Below, in pieces: positions 35,598-45,500 of a stretch of 64,000 bases of DNA (position 1 is the first letter of the stretch; every line of letters begins with the position of its first letter). This DNA comes from CAZQQU01 sp964595625 (lineage in GTDB: Bacteria; Bacteroidota; Bacteroidia; Flavobacteriales; Flavobacteriaceae): assembly GCA_964595625.1 (NCBI GenBank), contig CAZQQU010000001.1:186001-250000 (forward strand), written 5' to 3'. The notes beneath the pieces are model-generated. The model saw only the letters and a list, made by a program, of their open reading frames with translations, was not told the DNA's origin and searched no databases. A program made the position numbers and the translations under genes.

Positions 35598-38066
35598 ATG
35601 AGACTTACACTTGTCTTTTTATTTTTAAGCGTAACTTTATTTTCTTATTCTCAATCTTCCGTAACCATTTCCGGTAAAATTATTGATAAAAGTTCGGGTG
35701 AACCCTTGGAGTTTGCAACCGTTGCTTTTATTAAATCGGGTACTACCGAAATTGTCACCGGTGGAATTACCGATTTTGATGGATTTTATGCCATTAGTGT
35801 ACCGGCGGGTACCTACGATATACGTTATGAATACATATCGTATGAGACCCAGGTTATCCAAAATCAAAACATTACTGAGAACCGAAATATGCCTCCGGTA
35901 ATTATGGATTTGGATTTGGAAAGTTTGGATGAAGTAGTTATCCGAGCCGAAGTAACTGAAATGAGTATTCGATTGGATCGTAAAATTTACAATATCGGGA
36001 AAGATCTAACAGCCCGAGGTGCAACCATCGGTGATGCGTTGACCAACATCCCCTCGGTAGATGTTGATATTGAAGGCGCGGTGTCTTTGCGTGGCAATCA
36101 AAATGTGACCATATTGATTAATGGAAGGCCATCGGCCATGGCGGGATTGGGCGATACCGATGCCCTAAACCAATTGCCCGCTGAAGCAATCGAAAGAATC
36201 GAAGTAATAACTAGCCCTTCAGCACGCTATGATGCGGAAGGAACCGCTGGAATTATCAATATTATTCTCAAACAAGATAGTATTTTAGGATTTAATGGTT
36301 CGGTTTCTGCCAATATCGGCTATCCTACTACAGGAGGTATCACTGCTAATATCAATTACCGAGCTAGAAAGTTTAATATTTTTACGAACACCGGTTATTC
36401 CTATCGCGAATTTTTGGGGTCGGGTAGAAATTACAATACCTTTGAAAATAGTATCTATTCAAGTACCTTAGAAAACCGGGAAAGTAGCCGTATTCGAAAA
36501 GGATTTAATACCAACCTCGGGATTGAGTATTTTATCAACGACAAATCGTCTTTTACTGTAAGTGGTTTTGCCAACTTCCGAGATGGGGATGATTTAACCA
36601 CAGCGATTACTCGAAAAAACATTTTAAACCAATTAGCCGAAAGATCGGTGCGGGAAGAGCGCGAGTTTGAAGACGACAAAACCTATCAAGCGGCTTTTAA
36701 CTATACCAACAACTTCAATAGTGACGGGCACAAACTAACCGTTGATTTTCAATACGACTATAAAGACGAAGTAGAGGATTCTTACTTAACCGAATACAAC
36801 ACCTTTGGAGAAACCACGCTCTATCCTTCGGAAGATATAATCACCGATTTGAAGCGCAATACCATACTTGCTCAAGCCGATTATGTTCTTCCTTTAGGAG
36901 AAAATGCACAGTTTGAAGCCGGTTATCGAGGTAATTTTAGAAATTCGGTTACCGATTATCAACTCTTTGCAGAAAATATAGAGACCGGTCAGATGGAGTA
37001 TAACGAGTTGTTGTCTAATGTTTTTGACTATACAGAAAACATTCAGGCACTCTATACACAATATGGAAATAAGTTTGGAAAATTTTCTTTCTTGGCGGGA
37101 CTCCGTTTGGAAAGTACTCAGTTAAAAGGAGCAATTGAAGCGGAACTGACTCAGGAGGAGTTAGAAGACATTTTTGGAGTCTTTATTGATACCAATTTTG
37201 AAAAGGATTATTTAGGTTTATTTCCTACAGTAAACCTGGTTTATGAGTTAAGTGACGGTGAAAATATTACCCTAGGTTATAACCGAAGAATCAATCGACC
37301 TCGGGGATGGGATATTAATCCATTCCCTTCCCGTTCGAGTGTGACCAACGTATATCAAGGAAATCCGGATTTAGATCCGGCCTACGCCAGTGCCTTTGAT
37401 TTGGGATATATGAAACGTTTTGGAAAACTTACCCTTACGACTTCGGTGTACTACCAACACGAAACTGATGCCTTTGAACGGGTACAAATTCGTACTGGTG
37501 AAGTAATCAATGGGGTAGATGTATTGCGTACCATACCCATTAATTTATCGACCAATCAACGGATAGGTGCCGAAGCCGGTTTTATGTACAACCCTACGCG
37601 TTGGTTACGACTTAATAGTAGTTTCAACTTTTTCCAGTTTGATTCTGATGGCCAGTTTGAAGGGGTAGAATATGGAGCAAAAAATACCAGTTGGTTTGGT
37701 CGTTTTAATGCGCGTGTAAGCTTACCCGGTAACATCGATTGGCAAACCAATATGTTCTACCGAGGTCCTTCAGAAAATGCACAAACCCGATCAAAAGGTA
37801 TGTATTCTATCGATTTAGGTTTAGCTAAGGATCTTAACGACAATACCAGCTTGTCTTTCAATGTAAGTGATTTGTTGAATTCGCGTAAGCGAGAGTCTTA
37901 TACCGTAGGAAACGGATTTACTTCAGACAGTGAATACCAATGGAGACCCAGACAGTTTACCTTCAGCATTACCTACCGTTTTAACCAACAAAAACAGCAA
38001 GACCGAAAACAACAAAAACGTACTATGGAGAATGGTAATGACGAATTTGAAGGCGGAGGATTTTAG
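35598..38066 (+). CDS. TonB-dependent outer-membrane receptor (OMP_b-brl_3 type)
   Basis: This 822-residue outer-membrane protein has a signal peptide (MRLTLVFLFLSVTLFSYSQ). A carboxypeptidase-like beta-sandwich follows (ISGKIIDKSSGEPLEFATVAF, residues ~24-105), then a plug domain (IGDALTNIPSVDVDIEGAV, LINGRPSAM, IERIEVITSPSARYDAEG). A beta-barrel of ~550 residues comes last. The barrel ends TFSITYRFNQQ followed by a charged Q/K-rich tail. No SusD partner is encoded next to it, so it belongs to the peptide/metal/unknown-substrate group rather than to a glycan SusCD pair. The substrate is unknown. Confidence 0.86.
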   Translation: MRLTLVFLFLSVTLFSYSQSSVTISGKIIDKSSGEPLEFATVAFIKSGTTEIVTGGITDFDGFYAISVPAGTYDIRYEYISYETQVIQNQNITENRNMPPVIMDLDLESLDEVVIRAEVTEMSIRLDRKIYNIGKDLTARGATIGDALTNIPSVDVDIEGAVSLRGNQNVTILINGRPSAMAGLGDTDALNQLPAEAIERIEVITSPSARYDAEGTAGIINIILKQDSILGFNGSVSANIGYPTTGGITANINYRARKFNIFTNTGYSYREFLGSGRNYNTFENSIYSSTLENRESSRIRKGFNTNLGIEYFINDKSSFTVSGFANFRDGDDLTTAITRKNILNQLAERSVREEREFEDDKTYQAAFNYTNNFNSDGHKLTVDFQYDYKDEVEDSYLTEYNTFGETTLYPSEDIITDLKRNTILAQADYVLPLGENAQFEAGYRGNFRNSVTDYQLFAENIETGQMEYNELLSNVFDYTENIQALYTQYGNKFGKFSFLAGLRLESTQLKGAIEAELTQEELEDIFGVFIDTNFEKDYLGLFPTVNLVYELSDGENITLGYNRRINRPRGWDINPFPSRSSVTNVYQGNPDLDPAYASAFDLGYMKRFGKLTLTTSVYYQHETDAFERVQIRTGEVINGVDVLRTIPINLSTNQRIGAEAGFMYNPTRWLRLNSSFNFFQFDSDGQFEGVEYGAKNTSWFGRFNARVSLPGNIDWQTNMFYRGPSENAQTRSKGMYSIDLGLAKDLNDNTSLSFNVSDLLNSRKRESYTVGNGFTSDSEYQWRPRQFTFSITYRFNQQKQQDRKQQKRTMENGNDEFEGGGF

Positions 38067-38109
38067 AGCTTCATTCCGTTTCGTTTAACTTTCGCAACGA
38101 AAATACCTT

Positions 38110-38158
38110 CCCGAAACAATTGCACCTAGCTTTTTAGGAAATTGTTTCGGGATTTTTT
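38110..38158 (+). terminator. Terminator of the TonB receptor gene
   Basis: CCCGAAACAATT (38110-38121) pairs with AATTGTTTCGGG (38140-38151), with an inner CCTA/TAGG pairing, followed by six T. Confidence 0.8.
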
Positions 38159-38245
38159 ATTTCGCCGGGAGCGAAGAAACAGCAATCAACTACTCTATTT
38201 TTTATTAATATAATTATTATTCAATTTATATACCGTATAAAATAC

Positions 38246-38253
38246 TATTTTTG
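38246..38253 (+). promoter_or_regulatory. -7 box of smpB
   Basis: TATTTTTG fits TAnnTTTG, seven bases before the smpB ATG at 38261, implying a very short or absent leader. Confidence 0.45.
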
Positions 38254-38260
38254 TCGGGTG

Positions 38261-38725
38261 ATGAAAGCGCAAAAAAAGATAGAAATAAAGAATCGTAAGG
38301 CGGCGTTTAACTACGAATTTATCGAGAATTACACGGCCGGAATCGTTTTAAAAGGAACCGAAATTAAATCACTTCGACAGGGAAAAGCTTCTATTGCCGA
38401 AAGTTTTTGTGAATTTAAAGACGGCGAACTGTTTGTTATTAATATGAATATAGAAGCCTATTCACACGCTTTTCATTTCAATCATAAACCCAAAAGCGAA
38501 CGAAAACTTTTACTGTCCAAGCGTGAACTAAAAAAATTAGATAAACAGGTACAAACAGCCGGATTAACCATCGTTCCACTTCGGCTTTTTATCAATGACA
38601 ATGGGTTGGCTAAATTAGATATTGCGTTGGCCAAAGGTAAAAAAAGCTATGACAAACGCGAATCTATTAAAGAGCGGGATACTCAAAGAGACATAAATCG
38701 ATTAAAAAAAGCCTACCGTAGTTAA
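38261..38725 (+). CDS. smpB: SsrA-binding protein SmpB
   Basis: This 154-residue protein delivers tmRNA to stalled ribosomes for trans-translation. IKNRKAAFNYEFIENYTAG, VLKGTEIKSLRQGKASIAE and ALAKGKKSYDKRESIKERD are family hallmarks; the basic tail should enter the mRNA channel. ATG at 38261 is used; a GTG directly before it would add one residue. The tmRNA gene itself is not in this window. The next gene starts one base after the smpB stop, so the two are likely cotranscribed. Confidence 0.95.
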   Translation: MKAQKKIEIKNRKAAFNYEFIENYTAGIVLKGTEIKSLRQGKASIAESFCEFKDGELFVINMNIEAYSHAFHFNHKPKSERKLLLSKRELKKLDKQVQTAGLTIVPLRLFINDNGLAKLDIALAKGKKSYDKRESIKERDTQRDINRLKKAYRS

Positions 38726-38726
38726 T

Positions 38727-41213
38727 ATGAAAAGTGTAGTTCGAGCTTTGATGCTGATCCTGTTCAGCTACTCGTCGATGTTATTTGCCCAAGTAAAAGG
38801 CACCATTACTGACCCCGAAGGGCAACCCTTGCCGTATGTCAATGTGTATATCGAAAATTCGTTTAACGGAACTATTAGCAATGCGCAAGGCTATTATTAT
38901 TTAGATACCTCTGATCAAACTTCGGTGACTGTAGTCTATCAATTTTTGGGTTTCAAAACCCAAAAAAAGACCTTATCTATAGCGGGTGATGAGCTGGTGG
39001 TAGATGTCGTTTTAGAAGAAGAACAGTATTCATTAGATGCTGTATATCTTTCTACAGCCGAAAATCCAGCCCACCGCATTATTCGAAATGCCATTGCCCA
39101 ACGAAAAAATAATTTGGATAAAACGGCTGCTTTTACAGCCGATTTTTACTCTCGGGGTATTTGGAGAATGGAAGATGTACCCGAAAAAATATTAGGGGTT
39201 CAAGTAGGGGATCTCGAAGGAGCACTGGATACCACCCGTTCTGGAATAGTTTATTTAAGTGAAACGGTTTCAAAAATTGCTTACCAGCGCCCCAATCATT
39301 TTAAAGAACATATTATTGCTTCCAAAGTAAGTGGTAACGATAACGGTTTTAGCTTTAACAGTGCCGAAGAAGCCGAATTTAATTTTTACGAAAACACCTT
39401 AGAAATCAATACACATTTGGTTTCTCCCATAGCCTCAGATGCATTTGGATATTATGAATATGCCTTAGAAGGTGTTTTCTATGAAGAAAACCAACTAGTC
39501 AATAAAATTAAAGTTACTCCTAAAAGAGCCAATGATCGGGTTTTTTCTGGGTATATCTATATAGTGGAGGATAGTTGGCAGTTATTGGGTGTCGAATTAA
39601 AAGCTACCGGTCATGCCATTCAAGTTCCTTTTGTCGATGAAATCAATTTAATTCAAAATTTTTCTTACGATGATTCCTTAGAAAGGTGGGTTAAAATTTC
39701 ACAAACTATCGATTTTGGCTTTGCCATTTTAGGTATGAAAGGGCATGGAAAATTTACTGCTTTTTATAGCAATTACGACTTTAAGCCGGATTTTGGGGAA
39801 CGTTATTTTACTTCAGAAGTTCTTCGTATCGACCCGGAAGCCAATTTAAAAGATAGTATTTATTGGAGAAGTTTGCGACCGGTACCATTGACAATAGAAG
39901 AGGCGCAAGATTACCTAAAAAAAGATAGCATTCAGCAAGTCAGAAAATCTAAACACTATTTAGATTCTTTAGATCGGGTCAATAATCGATTTCAACTTTT
40001 ATCGCCCATCACTGGATATACTTATACCCAAAGTTATAACCGACAGAGTTTTTCGTATTCCGGATTGTTACGAGCCTTGTCGTTTAACACCATTCAAGGT
40101 ATGTCGCTACAAGGAAATTTTTCCTACCGCCAATGGTCTGACGAACATTTTGTGTCTTTACTTCAAGCCGGTTTGACGGTCAATTATGGTGTGGCCGAAG
40201 AAAAATTAAGAATGTACGGCCATATTTCGAAACGATTTAATCGTACCAATCGCAGAACCATCCAACTTTCCGGAGGAAGTAAATTGGAGCAATTCAATTC
40301 AGACAATCCTATTTCTCCGATGCTTAACAGTATCACCAGCTTGTATTTCAAAAGAAATCATTTAAAGGCCTATCAACTGTATTTTGCCCGAATTTCGTAT
40401 TCTGAAGAAGTTGTTAATGGATTAAAAATTAGTGCTCAATTGGGATACGAAAAAAGACAATCCGTTTTTAATCATTCACATCGGTATTTTATTGCTTGGG
40501 AAGATCGTGAATACACTTCCAACAATCCACTTTTACCCCTGCATCATTTGAGTAGTCCGTTTATAGACCACCATATTGTAAAATTCCATCTCCAGGGGGA
40601 AATTAATTTTGGTCAAAAATATTTGAGCTATCCGTATGCCCGATTTACCATTCCCAACCATCGATTCCCCACACTGACGTTGGCTTATGAAAAAGGTATG
40701 GGGGCAACTGAAAAGCAATACAATTACGACCAATTTAAAATTGCCGTAAAGCAAGAGGTAAATATGCGCAACAAAGGAGCATTTAACTACCACCTCAAGG
40801 CCGGTACTTTTATTAACGGTGAGAACATTGCTTTTATGGATTATCAGCACTTTAACGGCAATCAAACACGTATTGGTACCGCGGCTAATTATACCCAGGT
40901 TTTCAACTTATTGCCCTATTACCAATGGAGTACCAACGCCAGCTATTTTGAAGGCCATATCGAACACGACTTCAAAGGTTATATTTTAGGAAAAGTTCCT
41001 TTACTGAATAAACTCAATTACAATTTGGTGGTAGGGGCTCACTTATTAAGTACTCAAAACCGAAAACCTTATAGCGAGCTATCCGTGGGTATGGACAATG
41101 TGGGCTTTGGAAAATTTCGATTTTTTAGAATTGATTACGTACATTCCTTTTATGAAAACCACCACCACGGCGCTTTTATTTTCGGACTTAAATTTCTGCA
41201 ACTCCTCGACTAA
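38727..41213 (+). CDS. DUF5686 / carboxypeptidase-regulatory-like outer-membrane protein
   Basis: This 828-residue protein starts with a signal peptide ending in LFAQ and a carboxypeptidase-like sandwich (GTITDPEGQPLPYVNVYIEN, residues ~24-105). A long beta-rich region ends in a strand pattern typical of an outer-membrane barrel (HHGAFIFGLKFLQLLD). This matches the DUF5686-type proteins of Bacteroidota, which have no known function. It lacks a TonB plug, so it should not be a TonB-dependent transporter. Confidence 0.75.
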   Translation: MKSVVRALMLILFSYSSMLFAQVKGTITDPEGQPLPYVNVYIENSFNGTISNAQGYYYLDTSDQTSVTVVYQFLGFKTQKKTLSIAGDELVVDVVLEEEQYSLDAVYLSTAENPAHRIIRNAIAQRKNNLDKTAAFTADFYSRGIWRMEDVPEKILGVQVGDLEGALDTTRSGIVYLSETVSKIAYQRPNHFKEHIIASKVSGNDNGFSFNSAEEAEFNFYENTLEINTHLVSPIASDAFGYYEYALEGVFYEENQLVNKIKVTPKRANDRVFSGYIYIVEDSWQLLGVELKATGHAIQVPFVDEINLIQNFSYDDSLERWVKISQTIDFGFAILGMKGHGKFTAFYSNYDFKPDFGERYFTSEVLRIDPEANLKDSIYWRSLRPVPLTIEEAQDYLKKDSIQQVRKSKHYLDSLDRVNNRFQLLSPITGYTYTQSYNRQSFSYSGLLRALSFNTIQGMSLQGNFSYRQWSDEHFVSLLQAGLTVNYGVAEEKLRMYGHISKRFNRTNRRTIQLSGGSKLEQFNSDNPISPMLNSITSLYFKRNHLKAYQLYFARISYSEEVVNGLKISAQLGYEKRQSVFNHSHRYFIAWEDREYTSNNPLLPLHHLSSPFIDHHIVKFHLQGEINFGQKYLSYPYARFTIPNHRFPTLTLAYEKGMGATEKQYNYDQFKIAVKQEVNMRNKGAFNYHLKAGTFINGENIAFMDYQHFNGNQTRIGTAANYTQVFNLLPYYQWSTNASYFEGHIEHDFKGYILGKVPLLNKLNYNLVVGAHLLSTQNRKPYSELSVGMDNVGFGKFRFFRIDYVHSFYENHHHGAFIFGLKFLQLLD

Positions 41214-41313
41214 TCTATTTCAAGCCATAGTTTTTTAGTTTTTATAAGAGCTGTTTTTATGTTCTGTGTCGCTTACGCGAAAAAAAGAGCGACTGACTAT
41301 TCTGATGAAAAGT

Positions 41314-41346
41314 AAGTAACTATTTCCCGAAAGGGAAAATATACTT
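41314..41346. repeat. Nested palindrome, similar to the one before thyA
   Basis: TTTCCC-GAAA-GGGAAA (41323-41338) is enclosed by AAGTA on the left and TACTT on the right, which also pair. The core matches the 19705-19734 element except for the loop. Just upstream a GTCGCT/AGCGAC pair (41268-41273 with 41288-41293) forms another hairpin. All lie in the 41214-41431 noncoding stretch. Confidence 0.45.
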
Positions 41347-41431
41347 AGGCTTCTTTACAAAAGCTATAAAACGTTTCAAGATATTCTTTTATTTCGGATT
41401 TATTAATTATCATTTCCCTACATATACAAAT

Positions 41432-41463
41432 AAAAAAAACCCCTTTAAAAAAAGGGGTTTTCA
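41432..41463 (-). terminator. Terminator of the T9SS cargo gene
   Basis: Read leftward, AAAACCCC pairs with GGGGTTTT across an A/T-rich loop and is followed by a T run. It lies just beyond the stop codon of the leftward gene. It can also act rightward for the DUF5686 gene. Confidence 0.75.
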
Positions 41464-41485
41464 TAATAAGATATAAGTCCGTTTA

Positions 41486-42391
41486 TTATTTAATGACTTT
41501 AACCGTTTGTACTTGACCATTGATGGTTACTTCTACGAAATAAACACCTGATTTAAGCGTGCTGAAATCTACAGAAGGAGAAGCAACATTTGGAGTTACT
41601 TGATTCACTAACTGTCCTAAGATATTATATACATTCACATTTTGAACAATTTCATTAGATGAAATAGTCAAAACATCCACCACTGGGTTAGGATATACTT
41701 TAAAGCTGTTAAGGGCTAAATCTGGAGTAGAAAGAATGTTTCCTTCGATCAAACGGAAATCATCTACATAAAAACTTGCTTGTGTGTCAATAGAATAAAA
41801 GTTAATAGCTCCTAAATGAGTGGCTGGACCCGGATCACCGGTCTGACCATCGATATATGCACCATTGTATAGTTCAGCACCATCTATCATTACAATATGT
41901 TTGTTCTCACTACCTGTAAAATCAACAACGTGAATTACATTAAACCAAGTGTCATTAGGATAGGGAACTTGTATTAAACCACCGTCCATATCAGTAATAA
42001 TGGCACCGGGAACACCACCATTTTCTGTTTGGTCAATAAAAAATTGTCCATTCCATTGTGCTGGATTTGCCTCCTCATTGTTTTGTACATTCCAAAATCC
42101 GGTGCTTCCAGAAGGAACATACAGGTCAAAAGTAACCGACCAAACATCCGAATTTTGGTTTCCTAATTGAACCAAAACGTCATCTGTATTATTACTTCGA
42201 ATCCACATAGAGTGTGGGGCTGATTTAGCTTGATCGGTAGTAACTTGGGCATCGGTTGCACCACCCCATAAAATAATATAAGGGGATTGTGAGGACACAT
42301 TGCCGGGTGCTAAATCGTCAAAGTCTTCAGTAAACTGTGCAGTAGCTGCCACTGATATTAAGCCAAAGGCTAATAAGTAAATTTTTTTCAT
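41486..42391 (-). CDS. Secreted protein with type IX sorting domain
   Basis: This 301-residue protein has a signal peptide (MKKIYLLAFGLISVAATAQ), then a beta-rich region of ~200 residues resembling a lectin/LamG-like sandwich (GNVSSQSPYIILWGG, FYVDDFRLIEGN). The C-terminus is a type A T9SS sorting domain: FKVYPNPVVDVLTI, VNVYNILGQLV, LKSGVYFVEVT and final VQTVKVIK. It should be exported by the type IX system and attached to or released from the cell surface. The ligand is unknown. The ATG at 42391 is preferred over an upstream in-frame start at 42424, which lacks a signal-peptide-like beginning. Confidence 0.85.
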   Translation of the reverse strand: MKKIYLLAFGLISVAATAQFTEDFDDLAPGNVSSQSPYIILWGGATDAQVTTDQAKSAPHSMWIRSNNTDDVLVQLGNQNSDVWSVTFDLYVPSGSTGFWNVQNNEEANPAQWNGQFFIDQTENGGVPGAIITDMDGGLIQVPYPNDTWFNVIHVVDFTGSENKHIVMIDGAELYNGAYIDGQTGDPGPATHLGAINFYSIDTQASFYVDDFRLIEGNILSTPDLALNSFKVYPNPVVDVLTISSNEIVQNVNVYNILGQLVNQVTPNVASPSVDFSTLKSGVYFVEVTINGQVQTVKVIK

Positions 42392-42421
42392 CTCTTTTTT
42401 AAATTTTAAATGATTATAAAA

Positions 42422-42452
42422 CAAATTTACTGAGAAAGTAATTTACAACAAA
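42422..42452 (-). promoter_or_regulatory. Promoter of the T9SS cargo gene
   Basis: On the reverse strand TTTG (42449-42452) and TAAATTTG (42422-42429) fit -33 TTG / -7 TAnnTTTG with a 19-base spacer, about 30 bases before the chosen ATG. This is the best two-part promoter in the window and supports that start. Confidence 0.62.
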
Positions 42453-42560
42453 GAAAAAAAACAATTATTTTAAATTTAAGTTCTCAAACTATTCCAACAA
42501 AGTTTTATAAACATGCTATTTTTTGGTAACTTGCAGCCTTGTTTTAGTTAATGAAATCCA

Positions 42561-45500
42561 ATGAATCCAACAGATAAAATTCAGCTAAAAAATAAAGTTC
42601 GTATCGTCACCGCCGCCTCCCTATTTGATGGGCATGATGCGTCTATAAATATCATGCGACGTATTATCCAGGCCAGTGGCGTAGAGGTTATACATTTGGG
42701 TCACGACCGAAGTGTAGACGAAGTGGTAAATACCGCTATTCAAGAAGATGCCAATGCCATTGCGATGACTTCCTATCAAGGTGGACACAATGAGTATTTT
42801 AAATATATGTACGATTTACTCCAACAAAAAGGAGCCGGTCATATCCGAATTTTTGGGGGTGGAGGAGGAGTGATTCTTCCGGAAGAAATTGATGACCTTA
42901 TGAAGTATGGTATAACACGGATCTATTCGCCCGATGATGGTCGGGAATTGGGTTTACAAGGCATGATTAATGACTTAATTAGTAAATCGGACTATTCCCA
43001 AGAAACCTTAAAAAATAGTTCAGACGAAATAGTTCGTTTGCTTCAAGAGAAAGACATTAATACCATTGCACGTTTAATTACTTTAGCGGAAAACAACCAC
43101 GACGAGTTTTTAAGAATTTTTGATTCTATTGCCGATCAAGTAAGTTTAACCACTCCTGTACTGGGGATCACCGGTACTGGAGGTGCCGGAAAATCGTCTT
43201 TGGTAGATGAACTGGTGCGGCGGTATATTGCTGATTTCCCCGATAAAACCATTGGAATTATTTCAGTAGATCCTTCTAAGAGAAAAACCGGTGGCGCCTT
43301 ATTGGGCGACCGAATTCGGATGAATTCAATCAATCATCCCCGGGTGTATATGCGGTCTTTGGCCACCCGCCAATCCAATTTGGCACTTTCTAAACACGTT
43401 AAAGAAGCTGTAGATGTTTTGAAAGCTGCTCAATACGATTTAATCATACTAGAAACTTCGGGTATCGGCCAAAGTGATACCGAAATCATCGAGCACAGTG
43501 ATGTTTCCCTCTACGTTATGACCCCCGAATTTGGTGCGGCTACGCAACTCGAAAAAATAGACATGCTCGATTTTGCCGATGTAGTAGCTTTAAACAAATT
43601 TGATAAAAGAGGCGCTTTGGACGCTTTGCGTGACGTGCGAAAACAATACCAGCGAAATCATTTGTTGTGGGACGAAAAACCAGAAAATATGCCGGTGTAC
43701 GGTACCATCGCATCCCAATTTAACGACCCGGGTATGAATACTTTATACAAAAAAGTAATGGATACCTTGACACATAAGACGTCCGCTGATTTTAAGAGTA
43801 ATTTTACCATTACAGACGAAATGTCTGAAAAAATCTATGTGATTCCTCCCGACCGAACTCGTTATTTGTCCGAAATTGCTGAAAACAATCGGGCGTACGA
43901 CAAGCGTGTGAAAGAACAAGTAACCATTGCTCAAAAACTCTTCGGGATTTTTCAAACGGTTTGTTCAGTGGCTAAACTTTCCTACGAAGAGGCTCAAATT
44001 AATTATCTAAACAATACCGGTATCCAACAAACCGAAATTTTAGATACCGTAGCTGATCAGGATACCCAAGAGTTTTTAAACTTGTTGTTTAAAGAATTTG
44101 ATCGGGTAAAAATGGATTTGGATCCCCATTACTGGGAAAAAATTATCAATTGGCACCGGGTAGTAAAAAAATATAAAGACCCGATTTACAGTTTTAAAGT
44201 TCGTGACAAAGAAATACAAATAGAAACTCATACCGAATCGCTTTCCCATTTGCAAATTCCTAAAATAGCCCTTCCTAAATACCAAGGTTGGGGTGATTTA
44301 TTAGGCTGGATGTTGCAAGAAAACGTACCGGGAGAATTCCCTTATACCTCCGGTTTATATCCTTTTAAGCGTACCGGCGAAGATCCTACGCGGATGTTTG
44401 CTGGAGAAGGAGGCCCCGAACGTACCAACAAACGTTTCCATTATGTGAGCTTGGGTATGCCGGCCAAACGTCTTTCTACCGCTTTTGACAGCGTGACACT
44501 GTATGGCAATGATCCCGATTATCGCCCCGATATTTATGGAAAAATTGGTAATGCCGGCGTGTCTGTTTGTTGTTTAGACGATGCTAAAAAACTCTATTCA
44601 GGATTCGATTTAACGCATCCTTTGACCTCGGTGAGTATGACCATCAATGGTCCGGCTCCTATGTTATTAGGTTTTTTTATGAATGCCGCTATCGATCAAA
44701 ATTGTGAAAAATATATCAAAGCCAACGGGCTAGAAAAAGAAATTTCCAAAAAAATTGATGCCCTCTACCAAGAAAAAGGGTTGCAACGTCCGTACTATTT
44801 ATGTAGTGACGGAAAACCTTACCTACCTTTAGATCCTGAAAATAGTGGCCAACTCCCGGAAGGCAATGATGGTTTGGGATTGTTATTGTTGGGAGTTACC
44901 GGAGATCAAGTGTTACCTAAAGATATTTATAATACCATCAAAGCAGAAACCTTGTCCCAAGTTCGAGGTACGGTTCAAGCTGATATTTTAAAGGAAGATC
45001 AAGCGCAGAATACCTGTATTTTTTCTACCGAATTTGCACTCCGCCTCATGGGGGATGTACAAGAATATTTTATTGAAAATAAGGTACGGAATTTTTATTC
45101 GGTGTCTATTTCGGGGTATCATATCGCCGAAGCGGGTGCCAATCCCATTACCCAATTGGCTTTAACGCTTTCAAATGGTTTCACTTACGTGGAATACTAT
45201 CTGAGCCGAGGCATGGATATTAATGATTTTGCCCCCAATTTATCGTTCTTCTTTTCCAACGGTATCGATCCGGAATATTCGGTTATTGGAAGAGTGGCTC
45301 GACGTATTTGGGCCAAAGCACTACGCGATAAATACGGAGCTAACGAACGCTCGCAGATGCTTAAATACCATATCCAAACCTCGGGAAGATCATTACACGC
45401 CCAAGAAATTGATTTTAACGATATTCGTACCACCTTACAAGCTTTGTATGCCATCTATGATAACTGCAATTCGTTGCATACCAACGCCTACGACGAAGCC